Shown here one piece after another: positions 42,387-51,538 of a stretch of DNA of 64,000 nucleotides. A program made the translations under genes and the position numbers. The notes under the pieces are model-generated. The model was not told the origin of the DNA, did no database searches, and was given only the letters and a program-made list of their open reading frames with translations. The DNA comes from Thiomicrorhabdus sp965603495 (GTDB taxonomy: Bacteria; Pseudomonadota; Gammaproteobacteria; Thiomicrospirales; Thiomicrospiraceae). The stretch lies in contig CBFDDF010000002.1 in the NCBI GenBank assembly GCA_965603495.1, positions 186,001-250,000 on the forward strand. Reading direction: 5' to 3'. Position 1 is the stretch's first letter; every line of letters begins with the position of its first letter.

Positions 42387-43118
42387 TCATTTGGCACCCT
42401 GTTTAAGCTTTCTTTCTTCAATGGTATCTGCAACGTGATTTCGAAGATAAATCGGAACAGGTACTTTCTCTTGAAGCCTACTTGCTGGCGATTGAGACTG
42501 CTGAGCTAACCTAGCCACCGAATCGGCAGACGGTAAAGTGTGAGTCCAATCCAAAAACAATTCTACCAGGCCAGGGTACTCTTGCTGAATATCCCCTAAG
42601 CCAACACACTCTCCTCCTAACTCAGCAATACGAATGCTCGCAACCTCAGGAGAGAGTAACTCTATCGAACCGGCATTTAGCAACCCTGTCTGCAAATCAT
42701 AAACACCGGATTGTATATAAACTTCTTTCATACGGGCATCCATAATAGCGCACCAAGCTATGCTATCTTGCGCTTCGATAGGATATTCCTGTTTTTTGGT
42801 GGACAAGACGCCTTCCGCCATCGCTTCCAATGAAGAAATATTCACCACAGGCTTATCCCAACCGAGCGCTAAGCCCTGGATAACACCAGCAGAGATTCGA
42901 ACCCCTGTGAACGCACCAGGCCCTTCTCCATAAGCTAATAAATCTAAAGACGACCCCCTTAAGGCTGATTCAGTCATTACTTCATCAACCATCTCTAGCA
43001 AGCGAAGTGCATGCTTCTGTGGTAAAACTTCATAGCGTTTAAAAACCCGCCCTTGATAAAGTAGAGCCACCGAGCAGGCTGCAGTAGAAGTTTCTACCGC
43101 TAAAATTGTTTTTGACAT
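42387..43118 (-). CDS. tsaB: tRNA threonylcarbamoyladenosine biosynthesis protein TsaB
   Basis: Scaffold partner of TsaD and TsaE for t6A modification of ANN-decoding tRNAs. The 243-residue protein has the ASKHA-fold start ILAVETSTAACSVALLYQGRVF, HALRLLEMVDEV, and the signature LDLLAYGEGPGAFTGVRISAGVIQGLALGWDKPVVNISSLEAMA in sections; the ATP-binding residues of TsaD are absent as expected for TsaB. It lies 102 bases downstream of yoaA, the usual pair. A palindrome-like segment (ACCAGGCCAGGGT, near 42565) encodes PGLVE. Confidence 0.93.
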   Translation of the reverse strand: MSKTILAVETSTAACSVALLYQGRVFKRYEVLPQKHALRLLEMVDEVMTESALRGSSLDLLAYGEGPGAFTGVRISAGVIQGLALGWDKPVVNISSLEAMAEGVLSTKKQEYPIEAQDSIAWCAIMDARMKEVYIQSGVYDLQTGLLNAGSIELLSPEVASIRIAELGGECVGLGDIQQEYPGLVELFLDWTHTLPSADSVARLAQQSQSPASRLQEKVPVPIYLRNHVADTIEERKLKQGAK

Positions 43119-43220
43119 TCTTTATCCCACTTGAATTCGCATATTACATGTAATTGATTATAAAGTAGACCCTACTTTATAATTAATTTATAAAATCTTT
43201 ATAACCTAATGATATTAATC

Positions 43221-45167
43221 TTATTTAAGCTTCTCAATGGCCGATTCAGCATCATAAACCCATGGAAAATCTGGCAAACTATCCCGAATGGTCTTGCCAT
43301 AGCTTTTCGAAGATAACCGTGGATCACAGAGCATCAAAACCCCCTTATCGGTTACATCGCGAATCAGGCGGCCTGAGCCTTGCTTCATTGCCATCACCGC
43401 TTCCGGAAGTTGGAAATGCGCAAACCCATTCAAACCTTTTTCTTTTAAATAAGCTTCTCGTGCCTGGACAATTGGATCATCTGGCGGGGCAAATGGAATA
43501 CGATCAATCATCACTAATTTTAAAGCATCACCTTTCACATCGACACCTTCCCAGAAACTACTAGTACCCAGCAACACCGCTTTATCTGACGTTTTAAAAC
43601 GCTCCAAAAGCGTTAATTTCGGCAAGTCGCCTTGTACTAATAAAGTGCCCTCCCAGTGACTTTCCATAATCGCTCGAGCTTCTTGCATGGCTCGATGACT
43701 GGTGAACAACATAAAAGCACAGCCTTCACTGGCTTTTAAGAGTGGCCACGCGGCACGTAAACAGACCTTAATATAGTCTTCACTTCGGGGCTCGGGTAAT
43801 CCAATCGGGTGATAAACCACAGCTTGTGTCTGATAATCAAAGGGACTTTCCCAATGACTCGTTTGCGCCTCCCCCAATCCTAACCGATTAGCAAAATAAC
43901 CAAAATTATTGCGTACACTTAAGGTCGCAGAGGTAAATAACCAGGTACCCCCTATCAACTCTCTTTGACGACTAAATGGGTCAGCAACACTCAATGGCGT
44001 TAAGTTAAATTTAAAACGCGCTTGAGACGATTCTATCCAACGTATTTTGTTCTCGGATTTACTATTCAACCAATCTTTAAATTGTGACTCAAAGTCCTTG
44101 GCTCTTTTATAAACGGCGGTAATTTGCTTACCGCGTTCAGCCACCGCTTTTAAATTTTCGACCAAAAAAGACAAACTGTCCAAGAAGCGTTTCATCACCA
44201 AATGAAAGGCTTTTTCAGATTCGAGCTGCTCCCAAGTCCAACGTTTTTCCCACTTACCGAGCGATTCATTGAGTAATTTAAGTTGCTCTGCCAAGTGGTT
44301 GGCTTGATCAGAAATCGATTTAGACTCTGGCGACTCGATTTTCTGTGCCTGTTTAACATCTCTGATCAATTCATCTAACTGACTTCGAGTGATGGAAAAA
44401 CCTAAAAACTGTGCGGCAATGTCTGGTAATTGGTGCGCCTCATCGAAGATATAAACTTCCGCGTTGGGTAGCAATTCTCCAAAGCCTTGCTCACGCAAAG
44501 AGAGATCGGCACAAAATAGATGATGGTTTACAACTAAAACCTGCGCTTCAGTGGCTTGCTGCTTGACTTTAGGATAAAAGCAACCTGAATCTACATTACA
44601 GTCCGCAGCCTGACAAAACTCTAAACGTGCACAGACTTTTTTCCATATCGGGTCATCTTCAGCCACTTCATTTAACTCAGCTCTATCGCCCAAAAGGCTT
44701 TTGCCTTGTACCCACTCATGAATTAAAGCTAATTTTTTCCAATCTTCTCGACTGTGCTGCTCCGCTGTTTCAGTAATTTCAAGGCGCTGCGGGCAAACAT
44801 AGTTATCACGCCCCTTTAGAATTCTTGCCTTACCTTTAATGCCACAGGCTTTAAAAAGAATGGGAAGATCTTTTTGGACTAATTGTTCTTGCAATGTTTT
44901 AGTTGCAGTCGAAACAATCACCATTTTACCTGATAATAAAGCTGGTACTAAATAGGCAAAGGTTTTTCCTGTACCGGTGCCGGCCTCAGCTAACAAAGTG
45001 CCTTCTCGCTCAATCAGCCGTTCAATTTCATAAGCCATTTCAATTTGTGGCTGTCTTGGCTGGTAACCATCGACTAATTCAGAAAGCGCACCTGCTCCCC
45101 CCATCACATCATCAACGGTTAAAAGAGAGGTTTTACTGGTTTTAGGAGTTGAGATGCTTTCTGGCAT
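43221..45167 (-). CDS. yoaA: DinG/YoaA-family iron-sulfur DNA helicase
   Basis: XPD-like 5'-3' superfamily 2 helicase of 648 residues. Walker A at 61-69 (EAGTGTGKT), Walker B as DEAH at 242-245 in FDEAHQLP, and candidate 4Fe-4S ligands C125, C185, C190 and C196 with the spacing seen in DinG. C-terminal helicase motifs include LLGTSSFWEGVDVKGDALK and MKQGSGRLIRDVTD. The tsaB neighbour is the arrangement of YoaA in E. coli, which I prefer over DinG; the two cannot be distinguished fully by eye. It acts in replication-repair on stalled or overhanging DNA, by family knowledge. Confidence 0.88.
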   Translation of the reverse strand: MPESISTPKTSKTSLLTVDDVMGGAGALSELVDGYQPRQPQIEMAYEIERLIEREGTLLAEAGTGTGKTFAYLVPALLSGKMVIVSTATKTLQEQLVQKDLPILFKACGIKGKARILKGRDNYVCPQRLEITETAEQHSREDWKKLALIHEWVQGKSLLGDRAELNEVAEDDPIWKKVCARLEFCQAADCNVDSGCFYPKVKQQATEAQVLVVNHHLFCADLSLREQGFGELLPNAEVYIFDEAHQLPDIAAQFLGFSITRSQLDELIRDVKQAQKIESPESKSISDQANHLAEQLKLLNESLGKWEKRWTWEQLESEKAFHLVMKRFLDSLSFLVENLKAVAERGKQITAVYKRAKDFESQFKDWLNSKSENKIRWIESSQARFKFNLTPLSVADPFSRQRELIGGTWLFTSATLSVRNNFGYFANRLGLGEAQTSHWESPFDYQTQAVVYHPIGLPEPRSEDYIKVCLRAAWPLLKASEGCAFMLFTSHRAMQEARAIMESHWEGTLLVQGDLPKLTLLERFKTSDKAVLLGTSSFWEGVDVKGDALKLVMIDRIPFAPPDDPIVQAREAYLKEKGLNGFAHFQLPEAVMAMKQGSGRLIRDVTDKGVLMLCDPRLSSKSYGKTIRDSLPDFPWVYDAESAIEKLK

Positions 45168-45305
45168 GATAAAAAGGAGATCCGTTGAGAAAAATACTTG
45201 AAGGCATTATACGTGAATGAAACACAATATCCTGTACCAGAACCTCACATTAAACTTAAAAATCACTAAATATGCTTAAACAGGCGACTTTTTAACAATC
45301 TTGGC

Positions 45306-45334
45306 TAGACAGTGGATTTGGAAACCTTTATAAT
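45306..45334 (+). promoter_or_regulatory. Sigma-70 promoter of rpmJ
   Basis: TAGACA (45306-45311) and TATAAT (45329-45334) with exactly 17 bases between give a near-consensus promoter in front of rpmJ; initiation is expected near 45341, leaving a leader of about 64 bases. No inverted Zur-like operator was recognised around it. Confidence 0.75.
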
Positions 45335-45404
45335 CCGCCACTTCAAATTTGAACTTAAGTCGAATTGGTTTTGAATATTCGGCCCTATAAAATGGATATA
45401 TCCT

Positions 45405-45530
45405 ATGAAAATCTTATCATCATTAAAATCAGCTAAAACACGCCATAAAGATTGTCAAATCGTTAAGCGTCGTGGAAAAGTTTATGTTATCTGTAAAACG
45501 AATCCTAAATTCAAAGCGCGTCAGCGTTAA
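45405..45530 (+). CDS. rpmJ: Ribosomal protein L36, zinc-finger-free (YkgO-like) type
   Basis: A 41-residue protein: starts MKILSSLKSAKTRHKDC and continues QIVKRRGKVYVICKTNPKFKA, ending RQR. This matches the YkgO-like L36 class, which keeps only two Cys (C17, C30) and lacks the CxxC/C/H zinc site of canonical L36. In E. coli the zinc-free paralog is induced under zinc limitation. A near-consensus promoter precedes it and a perfect terminator follows, so it is a single-gene unit. Whether a canonical rpmJ also exists is outside this window. Translation begins after ATATCCT; the ribosome-binding site is weak. Confidence 0.93.
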   Translation: MKILSSLKSAKTRHKDCQIVKRRGKVYVICKTNPKFKARQR

Positions 45531-45550
45531 TTTAGACTTGTAGCAGTAAC

Positions 45551-45581
45551 AAAAAAGGCGCCCTGATCAGGCGCCTTTTTT
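45551..45581 (+). terminator. Terminator of rpmJ
   Basis: GGCGCC (45557-45562) pairs with GGCGCC (45570-45575) around a seven-base loop CTGATCA, preceded by A6 and followed by T6, a textbook bidirectional terminator. The convergent cheV ends 53 bases further on. Confidence 0.93.
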
Positions 45582-45633
45582 ATGGGTGAAATTCTATAGA
45601 ACCCTGTTAAAGTGATCTTTTTAACCAACTCAC

Positions 45634-46608
45634 TCAAAGTCCTAACATTTCCTTTTCAACCTTCTGAATTGTCTTAACAATCAAATCCGTATCAACCTTG
45701 CCAATAAAATAATCAGCTCCCATGCTTAATACTTCACGACTGTTATTATCACTCGTCATGGAAGTATGCACAATAATCGGCATTTTTTTAGTCCTACTAT
45801 TGGCACGTAACTCTTGAATAACCGTATGACCTGAAGCGACAGGCATCTCTAAATCAGTGAATACCATGGAAATATCTTCAAGTGATTCAAGGCCACTAAT
45901 ATAATCAAGTAACTGCCGACCATCATCAAAGCCCTTATACTTCAAATTAAGTTGGCTAAATACCATGCCCATGTATTTCTGAATAGCTTTACTGTCTTCT
46001 GCAAATAAGATTGTTTTTGCATAAATCTCATCGCTAAAGACTAATCCGTCCTTTTGAACATCTTTAGCAGAGGCAAAAATCTTTTCAGCAACTGTTGGCA
46101 TCGCTTCAATCAATAGCTTTTCAATATCAAGAATGAAACACAAGGTTTCACTATTTTCTAGATAGGTGTGGTTTACAATTTGATTGGAGTTAACGTCGAC
46201 ATTATAGTTACCGGCAGGATGAATATCTGACCAATTCTTTTCTTCAACGCCATGGATATAAGAAACGCGTAAGCCAATAAAATTATGGCTAAAATCAGAG
46301 ACGATGATAATCGACTTTTCACGCTCTTCATCTGACATATCAAACCCCATCCACTTAGGTAGATCAATTACCGGCAGATATACACCGCGCAACTCAACCA
46401 TCCCTTCAATAAGAGGGTTTGTATCAGGCATAGGCGCAACTTTATAGGAACGACCCTCTAGAACTTCGCGAACTTTAAATACATTCATTCCATAATAAGG
46501 AGGTTGAACCTCTTCTTTTGGAAACTGAACTTGAAAGATCATCAAGCTCATTTGATTATTTTTACTTAACTGTGCGGTTTTTTCAGCCTGTTCTAAAGTT
46601 GTGCTCAT
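45634..46608 (-). CDS. cheV: Chemotaxis protein CheV
   Basis: Two-domain coupling protein: CheW-like domain at about 20-170 and a response-regulator receiver at about 195-324. The phosphoacceptor is D252 in MVFTDLEMPVASGH, with the acidic pair ahead in LFAEDSK and a Lys in FIGKVD near the C terminus. CheV couples chemoreceptors to CheA and adapts signalling by receiver phosphorylation. In E. coli-type order dnaE often follows rnhB at this spot; here cheV does, oriented the same way as rnhB. No other chemotaxis gene is adjacent, so it is an orphan. Confidence 0.92.
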   Translation of the reverse strand: MSTTLEQAEKTAQLSKNNQMSLMIFQVQFPKEEVQPPYYGMNVFKVREVLEGRSYKVAPMPDTNPLIEGMVELRGVYLPVIDLPKWMGFDMSDEEREKSIIIVSDFSHNFIGLRVSYIHGVEEKNWSDIHPAGNYNVDVNSNQIVNHTYLENSETLCFILDIEKLLIEAMPTVAEKIFASAKDVQKDGLVFSDEIYAKTILFAEDSKAIQKYMGMVFSQLNLKYKGFDDGRQLLDYISGLESLEDISMVFTDLEMPVASGHTVIQELRANSRTKKMPIIVHTSMTSDNNSREVLSMGADYFIGKVDTDLIVKTIQKVEKEMLGL

Positions 46609-46720
46609 AGATATCGCCTTAACTGTTATCTAAATATTGTCCAAAACCCTGAAGGATTCTATAAATGCTCTTGATTTTAACTCAAAATAAATCATTTAAG
46701 AAAGATTTATCCGAATGAAC

Positions 46721-46746
46721 TTAATTGACCAGGCCTGGTCAATTAA
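46721..46746 (-). terminator. Dispersed palindrome copy in a perfect 26-base inverted repeat; likely terminator of rnhB
   Basis: The full 16-mer TGACCAGGCCTGGTCA (46726-46741) is extended symmetrically by TTAAT and ATTAA, giving a perfect 26-base palindrome. It begins five bases after the rnhB stop on the minus strand and 113 bases before cheV, so it is well placed to end the long lpx operon transcript, although the A/T tracts are short. Confidence 0.65.
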
Positions 46747-46751
46747 AAATT

Positions 46752-47390
46752 TCAATCTGCTTCTATCAATTGCTTGATGGGTTTAAAGGTCTTTCTATAA
46801 CCAGTAATCATGCCAAACTCTTTAATTGCAGCCAAATGCTTGACCGTAGGGTAGCCTTTATGCTGATTAAAGCCATATTGTGGATAAATTTCATGTAAAT
46901 CTAACATCTGCTGATCTCTATAGACCTTAGCTAAGATGGAAGCAGCACTGATTTCTTTGATTTTGTCATCCCCCTTAATCACCGACTGACAAGCACAACT
47001 CAATTGGGGGCAACGATTGCCGTCTACATAGAGGTATGAAATTTTAGCACCACTGGCTTGTACTTTTTGGACTGCACGCTGCATGGCCAACATTGTGGCC
47101 TGTAAAATGTTAATTTCATCAATCTCTTCAGGCGACGCAACTGCAATTGCGTAAGCTACGGCCTGCTCTTTAATCAATATCGCTAATTGTGTACGCTTGG
47201 CTTCAGACAATTTTTTTGAGTCTTTAAGCGGCAATACACAGCCTGTAGGTAAAATCACGGCAGCAGCAACGACATCGCCAATTAATGGTCCTCGCCCGAC
47301 TTCATCAACGCCAACAGTCTCTCCTGTTAAAGACATAAACTCAGGACTGAGTACTTCGGTAAATAAGTCAGCTTGCACTTTACTTTCCAT
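46752..47390 (-). CDS. rnhB: Ribonuclease HII
   Basis: Cleaves RNA strands, including single ribonucleotides, in RNA-DNA duplexes. The 212-residue protein shows the catalytic DE pair in VGVDEVGRGPLIGDVVAAAV (D29, E30), LKDSKKLSEAKR, the LYVDGNRCP segment with the third Asp, ASILAKVYRDQQM and YPQYGFNQHKGYPTVKHL. It overlaps lpxB by 11 bases on the minus strand, so translation is coupled. It ends at a palindromic terminator. The usual follow-on gene dnaE is not present. Confidence 0.96.
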   Translation of the reverse strand: MESKVQADLFTEVLSPEFMSLTGETVGVDEVGRGPLIGDVVAAAVILPTGCVLPLKDSKKLSEAKRTQLAILIKEQAVAYAIAVASPEEIDEINILQATMLAMQRAVQKVQASGAKISYLYVDGNRCPQLSCACQSVIKGDDKIKEISAASILAKVYRDQQMLDLHEIYPQYGFNQHKGYPTVKHLAAIKEFGMITGYRKTFKPIKQLIEAD

Positions 47391-48558
47391 TCAAGCCTGC
47401 CCATTCAGTAATCGCATCGCTTGCCAACTCTGAGGCATTTTGCTTCAGAGCATTATATTGAAGTTCAAAAGCTGAGATTTGTTTTTGTCGAAGCTCAGTG
47501 TCAACAATCAAACGTCCCATCTGAAGCGCTATTTTTTCAGGCGTTGCATCCTTTTGAATCAGTTCTGAGACGAGTGATTGGTTTGCTAAGATATTCGGTA
47601 ATCCAATCCATTGCGTTGTCGCTAATCGTTTCATAATCCAATAAGAAAGTGGATGCACTTGAATCGCCAATACCAAAGGTTTTTTCATCAAAGCAGCCTC
47701 AAGAGTTGCCGTGCCTGAAGTCACTAAAGCTTGATCACATGCCTCCAAAACCAAACGAGATTGCCCATCGACCAACAGAATAGAAGAACTTGCTCCAAAT
47801 TGATCAACCGCCTGTTGAATCCGCTGGCGAGCCTTATCATGTACGCAAGGAATAACGTAACGCATATGCGGGTAAATACGAGAGAGTATCTTCGCGGCTT
47901 GCACATAAATATCCGCCATTCGCTCTATTTCACTCATACGTGAACCAGGTAAAATGGCCGTAATGGGATCGTAGCCACCTAAACCAAGCTTTTCTCTGGC
48001 TTGTTGTGTATTGGGGCTTGCAGGGAATTGATTTGCTAACGGATGTCCTACGAACTTCACAGGGATCTGATATCGATGGTAATACTCTGGCTCAAAGGGA
48101 AACAGAACCAACACACCGTCAACAGCAAGCCGGACTTTTTCAAGACGGTTCAAGCGCCAAGCCCACACCGAAGGACCGACATAATGGACGGTGGTGATAT
48201 TTTGCTTTTTAAGCTCAGATTCAACTTTAAAGTTAAAATCTGGTGCATCAATCCCAATAAAGACATCAGGTTTAAGAGCGAGTAGTTGTTGAATGAGAGA
48301 TTTACGAATCTTTAGCAGTTCAAAAAGATGTTTAAGGACTTCAAAAAAACCCATTACCGATAGCTTTTCCATCGGAAACCAGCTTTCAAAGCCTAAAGAC
48401 AGCATTTTAGGACCCCCAATACCGACAAATCTAGCATTGGGGTAACGTGCTTGTAAACTTAAAATCAGATCAGAGCCAAGTGTATCACCCGAGGCCTCAC
48501 CCGCGACCATTGCAATAGTCAGTTTGGCCTGAGAATGTACAATAACCTTACCTGACAA
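47380..48558 (-). CDS. lpxB: Lipid-A-disaccharide synthase
   Basis: Condenses UDP-2,3-diacylglucosamine and lipid X into the lipid A disaccharide. The 392 residues show MVAGEASGDTLGSDLILSLQ, FVGIGGPKMLSLGFESWFPMEKLSVMGF in parts, the HYVGPSVWAWR motif, LFPFEPEYYHRYQIPVKFVGHPLA and the C-terminal ALVTSGTATLEAALMKKPLVLAI. An N-terminal extension of about 13 residues precedes the first strand. It overlaps lpxA by 11 bases and rnhB by 11, forming a tightly packed minus-strand lipid A operon. It acts at the inner face of the inner membrane. Confidence 0.96.
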   Translation of the reverse strand: MSGKVIVHSQAKLTIAMVAGEASGDTLGSDLILSLQARYPNARFVGIGGPKMLSLGFESWFPMEKLSVMGFFEVLKHLFELLKIRKSLIQQLLALKPDVFIGIDAPDFNFKVESELKKQNITTVHYVGPSVWAWRLNRLEKVRLAVDGVLVLFPFEPEYYHRYQIPVKFVGHPLANQFPASPNTQQAREKLGLGGYDPITAILPGSRMSEIERMADIYVQAAKILSRIYPHMRYVIPCVHDKARQRIQQAVDQFGASSSILLVDGQSRLVLEACDQALVTSGTATLEAALMKKPLVLAIQVHPLSYWIMKRLATTQWIGLPNILANQSLVSELIQKDATPEKIALQMGRLIVDTELRQKQISAFELQYNALKQNASELASDAITEWAGLNGK

Positions 48559-49318
48559 TACCGCGTTCCGAATTTTTAAGAAATTGATTCAAAGAATCTA
48601 ACGTACCTAAATCATCAGTCATTTGCTCAAGATCATGTAACGCTTGCTCAAGACGATTGCCTGTACGGTACAAAATTCGATAGGCTTTTTTAATGAGATT
48701 AAGCTGCTCTTTGCTGAAATTACGGCGTTTAAGACCTTCGAGATTGATTCCTCTTGGACTGGCTAAGTTGCCAGAAACGACAACAAAGTTAGGTACATCT
48801 TGATTGATAACACTGCCCATTCCGCAAAAACTATGCTCTCCAATCCGGCAAAATTGGTGAACCAAAGTGTACCCCCCAAGAATAGCCCAGTCGTGGACAG
48901 TGACATGACCAGCAAGCGCCGTTGCATTCGCTAAAATACAATGATTACCAATAATACAATCGTGGGCAATATGCACACCTGCCATCACCCAGTTGTCATC
49001 ACCAATGACAGTTTTACCAATATCTTGAGTCGTGCCACGATTAATAGTGACATTTTCTCTAAAAGTATTGTTATCACCAATAATTAAGAGCGTTGGTTCA
49101 CCTGCATACTTTTTGTCTTGCGGGGCTGCACCAATGGAGCCAAACTGAAAAAAATGATTGTTTTCACCAATCAACGTCGGCCCCTGAACGATGACATGCG
49201 ATGCCAACGTGCAGCCCGCTCCTATGGTCACCTCACCCTCTATGACACAATAAGCACCAATTTTAACATCCGATGCAATATTAGCCTTAGGATCAATAAT
49301 GGCTGTTGAATGAATCAA
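48548..49318 (-). CDS. lpxA: UDP-N-acetylglucosamine acyltransferase
   Basis: First committed step of lipid A synthesis, transferring an R-3-hydroxyacyl chain. The product is a hexapeptide-repeat left-handed beta helix of 256 residues when started at TTG 49318, four bases after the fabZ stop with GAAAGG upstream. That start gives the family N terminus IHSTAIIDPKANIASDVKIG. The longer frame to a GTG at 49342 would overlap fabZ and adds MQKERYNV, which is not conserved. Catalytic His is in GDDNWVMAGVHIAHDC; the C terminus is helical. Usual fabZ-lpxA-lpxB order. Confidence 0.93.
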   Translation of the reverse strand: MIHSTAIIDPKANIASDVKIGAYCVIEGEVTIGAGCTLASHVIVQGPTLIGENNHFFQFGSIGAAPQDKKYAGEPTLLIIGDNNTFRENVTINRGTTQDIGKTVIGDDNWVMAGVHIAHDCIIGNHCILANATALAGHVTVHDWAILGGYTLVHQFCRIGEHSFCGMGSVINQDVPNFVVVSGNLASPRGINLEGLKRRNFSKEQLNLIKKAYRILYRTGNRLEQALHDLEQMTDDLGTLDSLNQFLKNSERGIVR

Positions 49319-49322
49319 TACG

Positions 49323-49760
49323 TTATACCTTTCTTTCTGCACACATTAGATCAGCAGAAGCAATCACTTTGCCATCTATCTTAGTTGTACAGGCAAACTT
49401 CCAAATACCGCGCTTATTGCCCAAAACAATGACTTCAAAGTCTAGTCGGTCTCCTGGTACTGCTGGTTGTCTGAAACGACAATTATCGACTGCCGCCAAA
49501 TAGTACAATGAGCTACCATCAGGCTTTTCACCTTGACTACGGAAAGCCAAGATACCTGTACATTGCGCCATCGCTTCTATAATCATTACGCCCGGCATAA
49601 TTGGATTTCCCGGGAAATGCCCAGTAAATTGTGGCTCGTTGAAAGTTACGTTTTTAAAACCTTTGAGCATTTTCCCTGATTCAAACTCAGTCACTCTATC
49701 CACTAATAAAAAAGGATAGCGGTGCGGTAAATAATCAAAAATATCTTTAACTTCCATCAT
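49323..49760 (-). CDS. fabZ: 3-hydroxyacyl-ACP dehydratase FabZ
   Basis: Dehydrates 3-hydroxyacyl-ACP in fatty-acid elongation, competing with LpxA for substrate. The 145-residue hot-dog protein shows the family stretch MMEVKDIFDYLPHRYPFLLVDRVTEFE in parts, the active-site helix FTGHFPGNPIMPGVMIIEAMAQ with the catalytic His, and VDNCRFRQPAVPGDRLDFEV. Its ATG is preceded by a gap of 76 bases from lpxD, and its stop is four bases before the lpxA TTG start, so the fabZ-lpxA coupling is tight. Confidence 0.96.
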   Translation of the reverse strand: MMEVKDIFDYLPHRYPFLLVDRVTEFESGKMLKGFKNVTFNEPQFTGHFPGNPIMPGVMIIEAMAQCTGILAFRSQGEKPDGSSLYYLAAVDNCRFRQPAVPGDRLDFEVIVLGNKRGIWKFACTTKIDGKVIASADLMCAERKV

Positions 49761-49836
49761 GTGTATTCAACCCAATTCAAATGTTACTTAATATGACCTT
49801 CTGAAGAAATATTAAAACTTCTGGTCATTTATCTTA

Positions 49837-50868
49837 TTATTTTGTAAGTTCATCTAACTGCTTTTGCAGTTGTTTTAGCTGTTTAGACATTTTGTCTAAA
49901 TTACGTGCTCTCACACTATTTTTTTGCCAATCTGAAACAGGAATCGCAGGAAACCCGGCATAAGCCCCAGGTTGATCTAAATTATGCGTCACACCGGCCT
50001 TTGCCAAAAAATGTATATTATCGGCAATATTTAAATGTCCGGCAAAACCAACTTGACCTGCTACTGTACAATGCGCACCTAAGGAAGTACTACCGGCAAA
50101 ACCAACTTGACCTGCAATAGCGGACCCTTCACCAATTTTAACGTTATGTGCAATGTGTACTAGATTATCAATAATGCAGTTATCAGAAATGACCGTGTCC
50201 TCTATCGCACCTCGATCAATACAGACATTATTACCAATAGAAACATGGTTGCCAATAATCACTCGACCAATTTGAGGAATCTTAGTCCAGCGCCCTTGGT
50301 CATTGGCCCAACCGAAGCCATCACCACCTATAACAGCACCAGCTTCGATGATGACATCGTCACCTATCACGCAGTCATGGCAAATAACTACATTAGAGCC
50401 GATTCGACAACGGGCACCAATCTGTACATTGTCTTCAATGACCGCACCACTTTCAATCAAGGTATTTTGACCTACCTTAACACCAGCATGGATAGTCACT
50501 TGAGCTTTAACACAAACACGATCCTCAAGCGTAGCGGTACTATCCACAGTTGCATCACAATGAATACCTATCTCAACGGTTTTTGGGTTAAGTAATTGTG
50601 CGACTAACGCATAGACATAATAAGGATTATCGACAATTAAGTGCGCCACCGGACAGCTTTCACTATAGAGTGCACTTAAAATCACAGCACCTGCCTGAGT
50701 ATCCTGCAGGGATTGAATGTATTTCTTGTCATTTAAAAATGAGATATGGATAGATTCTGCATGATGATCTAGCCCAGCAACCTGCTGAATTTCAGTCTGC
50801 CCAGAACCCACTAAATCAACTTGCACCCCTAAAGATTCAAGTTGATTTACGATATAACTTAATTGCAC
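49837..50868 (-). CDS. lpxD: UDP-3-O-(3-hydroxyacyl)glucosamine N-acyltransferase
   Basis: Third lipid A step, adding the N-linked acyl chain. The 343 residues have an N-terminal uridine-binding domain (about 1-95, including HLIVDNPYYVYALVAQLLNP), then many hexapeptide repeats (about 100-290; e.g. GVKVGQNTLIESGAVIEDNVQIG) with the catalytic His in NLVHIAHNVKIG, and a C-terminal helix (about 310-343, NLDKMSKQLKQLQKQLDEL). Repeats are visible as AVIGGDGFGWANDQGRWTKIPQIG. It sits between skp and fabZ with short gaps, as in E. coli. Confidence 0.96.
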   Translation of the reverse strand: MQLSYIVNQLESLGVQVDLVGSGQTEIQQVAGLDHHAESIHISFLNDKKYIQSLQDTQAGAVILSALYSESCPVAHLIVDNPYYVYALVAQLLNPKTVEIGIHCDATVDSTATLEDRVCVKAQVTIHAGVKVGQNTLIESGAVIEDNVQIGARCRIGSNVVICHDCVIGDDVIIEAGAVIGGDGFGWANDQGRWTKIPQIGRVIIGNHVSIGNNVCIDRGAIEDTVISDNCIIDNLVHIAHNVKIGEGSAIAGQVGFAGSTSLGAHCTVAGQVGFAGHLNIADNIHFLAKAGVTHNLDQPGAYAGFPAIPVSDWQKNSVRARNLDKMSKQLKQLQKQLDELTK

Positions 50869-50882
50869 AGTGGCTACTCGAA

Positions 50883-51419
50883 CTATTTATTAAATTCTGA
50901 TCGTTGTTTATCACTGACGCCTTGAAGATGCTTAAGAACATCTTCGGTGATATCAATCCGGTTATTAGTATAAGCAATACCTTCATACAAAATCAGGTCA
51001 AAGCTTTGTTTAATACCAATGGCTTTAATCGCATCATTGACAATACTCTGTAGCTTGGCTAACTCTTCATTACGACGTAAATTCAGTAACTCTTGAACAT
51101 CATTACGGCGACGCTGAATCTCTCTGGTTAACATGCCTATTTCGCGTTCTTTAGTTATCTTTTGAGTATCACTCATGACCGCTTTATTTTTTTGATAATT
51201 AGACTGCTGCTTTTCCAATTTGCCAGCTAAACCTTTTAATTCTGCTTGTTGTGGCGCAAATTCTTTCTTAAGCTGTGCATCTGCCGTTTTTGCTTGAGGT
51301 GCTTTCTCTAAAAGTAATGCGACATTGACAACACCCAATTTAACAGGTGTTTCAGCCCAAGCATTCATCGCTAAAACCAGCATTGCAACTGACAAATAAA
51401 TCTTAAAAAGTTTTTGCAT
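50883..51419 (-). CDS. skp: Periplasmic chaperone Skp/OmpH
   Basis: Trimeric periplasmic chaperone that carries unfolded outer-membrane proteins to BamA. The protein of about 178 residues starts with a signal peptide (AMLVLAMNAWAE, cleavage about residue 21) and then VKLGVVNVALLLEKAPQAKTADAQLKKEFAPQQAELKGL in sections, followed by a long coiled coil with the basic run ERKEI-type MTREI..RRRNDVQELLNLRRNEELAKLQ. I start it at 51419 (MQKLFKIYL); an ATG three codons upstream is also open. It lies between bamA and lpxD, the expected position. Confidence 0.9.
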   Translation of the reverse strand: MQKLFKIYLSVAMLVLAMNAWAETPVKLGVVNVALLLEKAPQAKTADAQLKKEFAPQQAELKGLAGKLEKQQSNYQKNKAVMSDTQKITKEREIGMLTREIQRRRNDVQELLNLRRNEELAKLQSIVNDAIKAIGIKQSFDLILYEGIAYTNNRIDITEDVLKHLQGVSDKQRSEFNK

Positions 51420-51538
51420 CAAAATCATCCATATTATTCTTGAGTTTTCTATTCATTATTATAAAAATAACTTTTCAGGATTGTACCCTAAAAAAAGACT
51501 ATGGGGTAGAACCCCTGGTTATTCATTTTTACTAAGCC

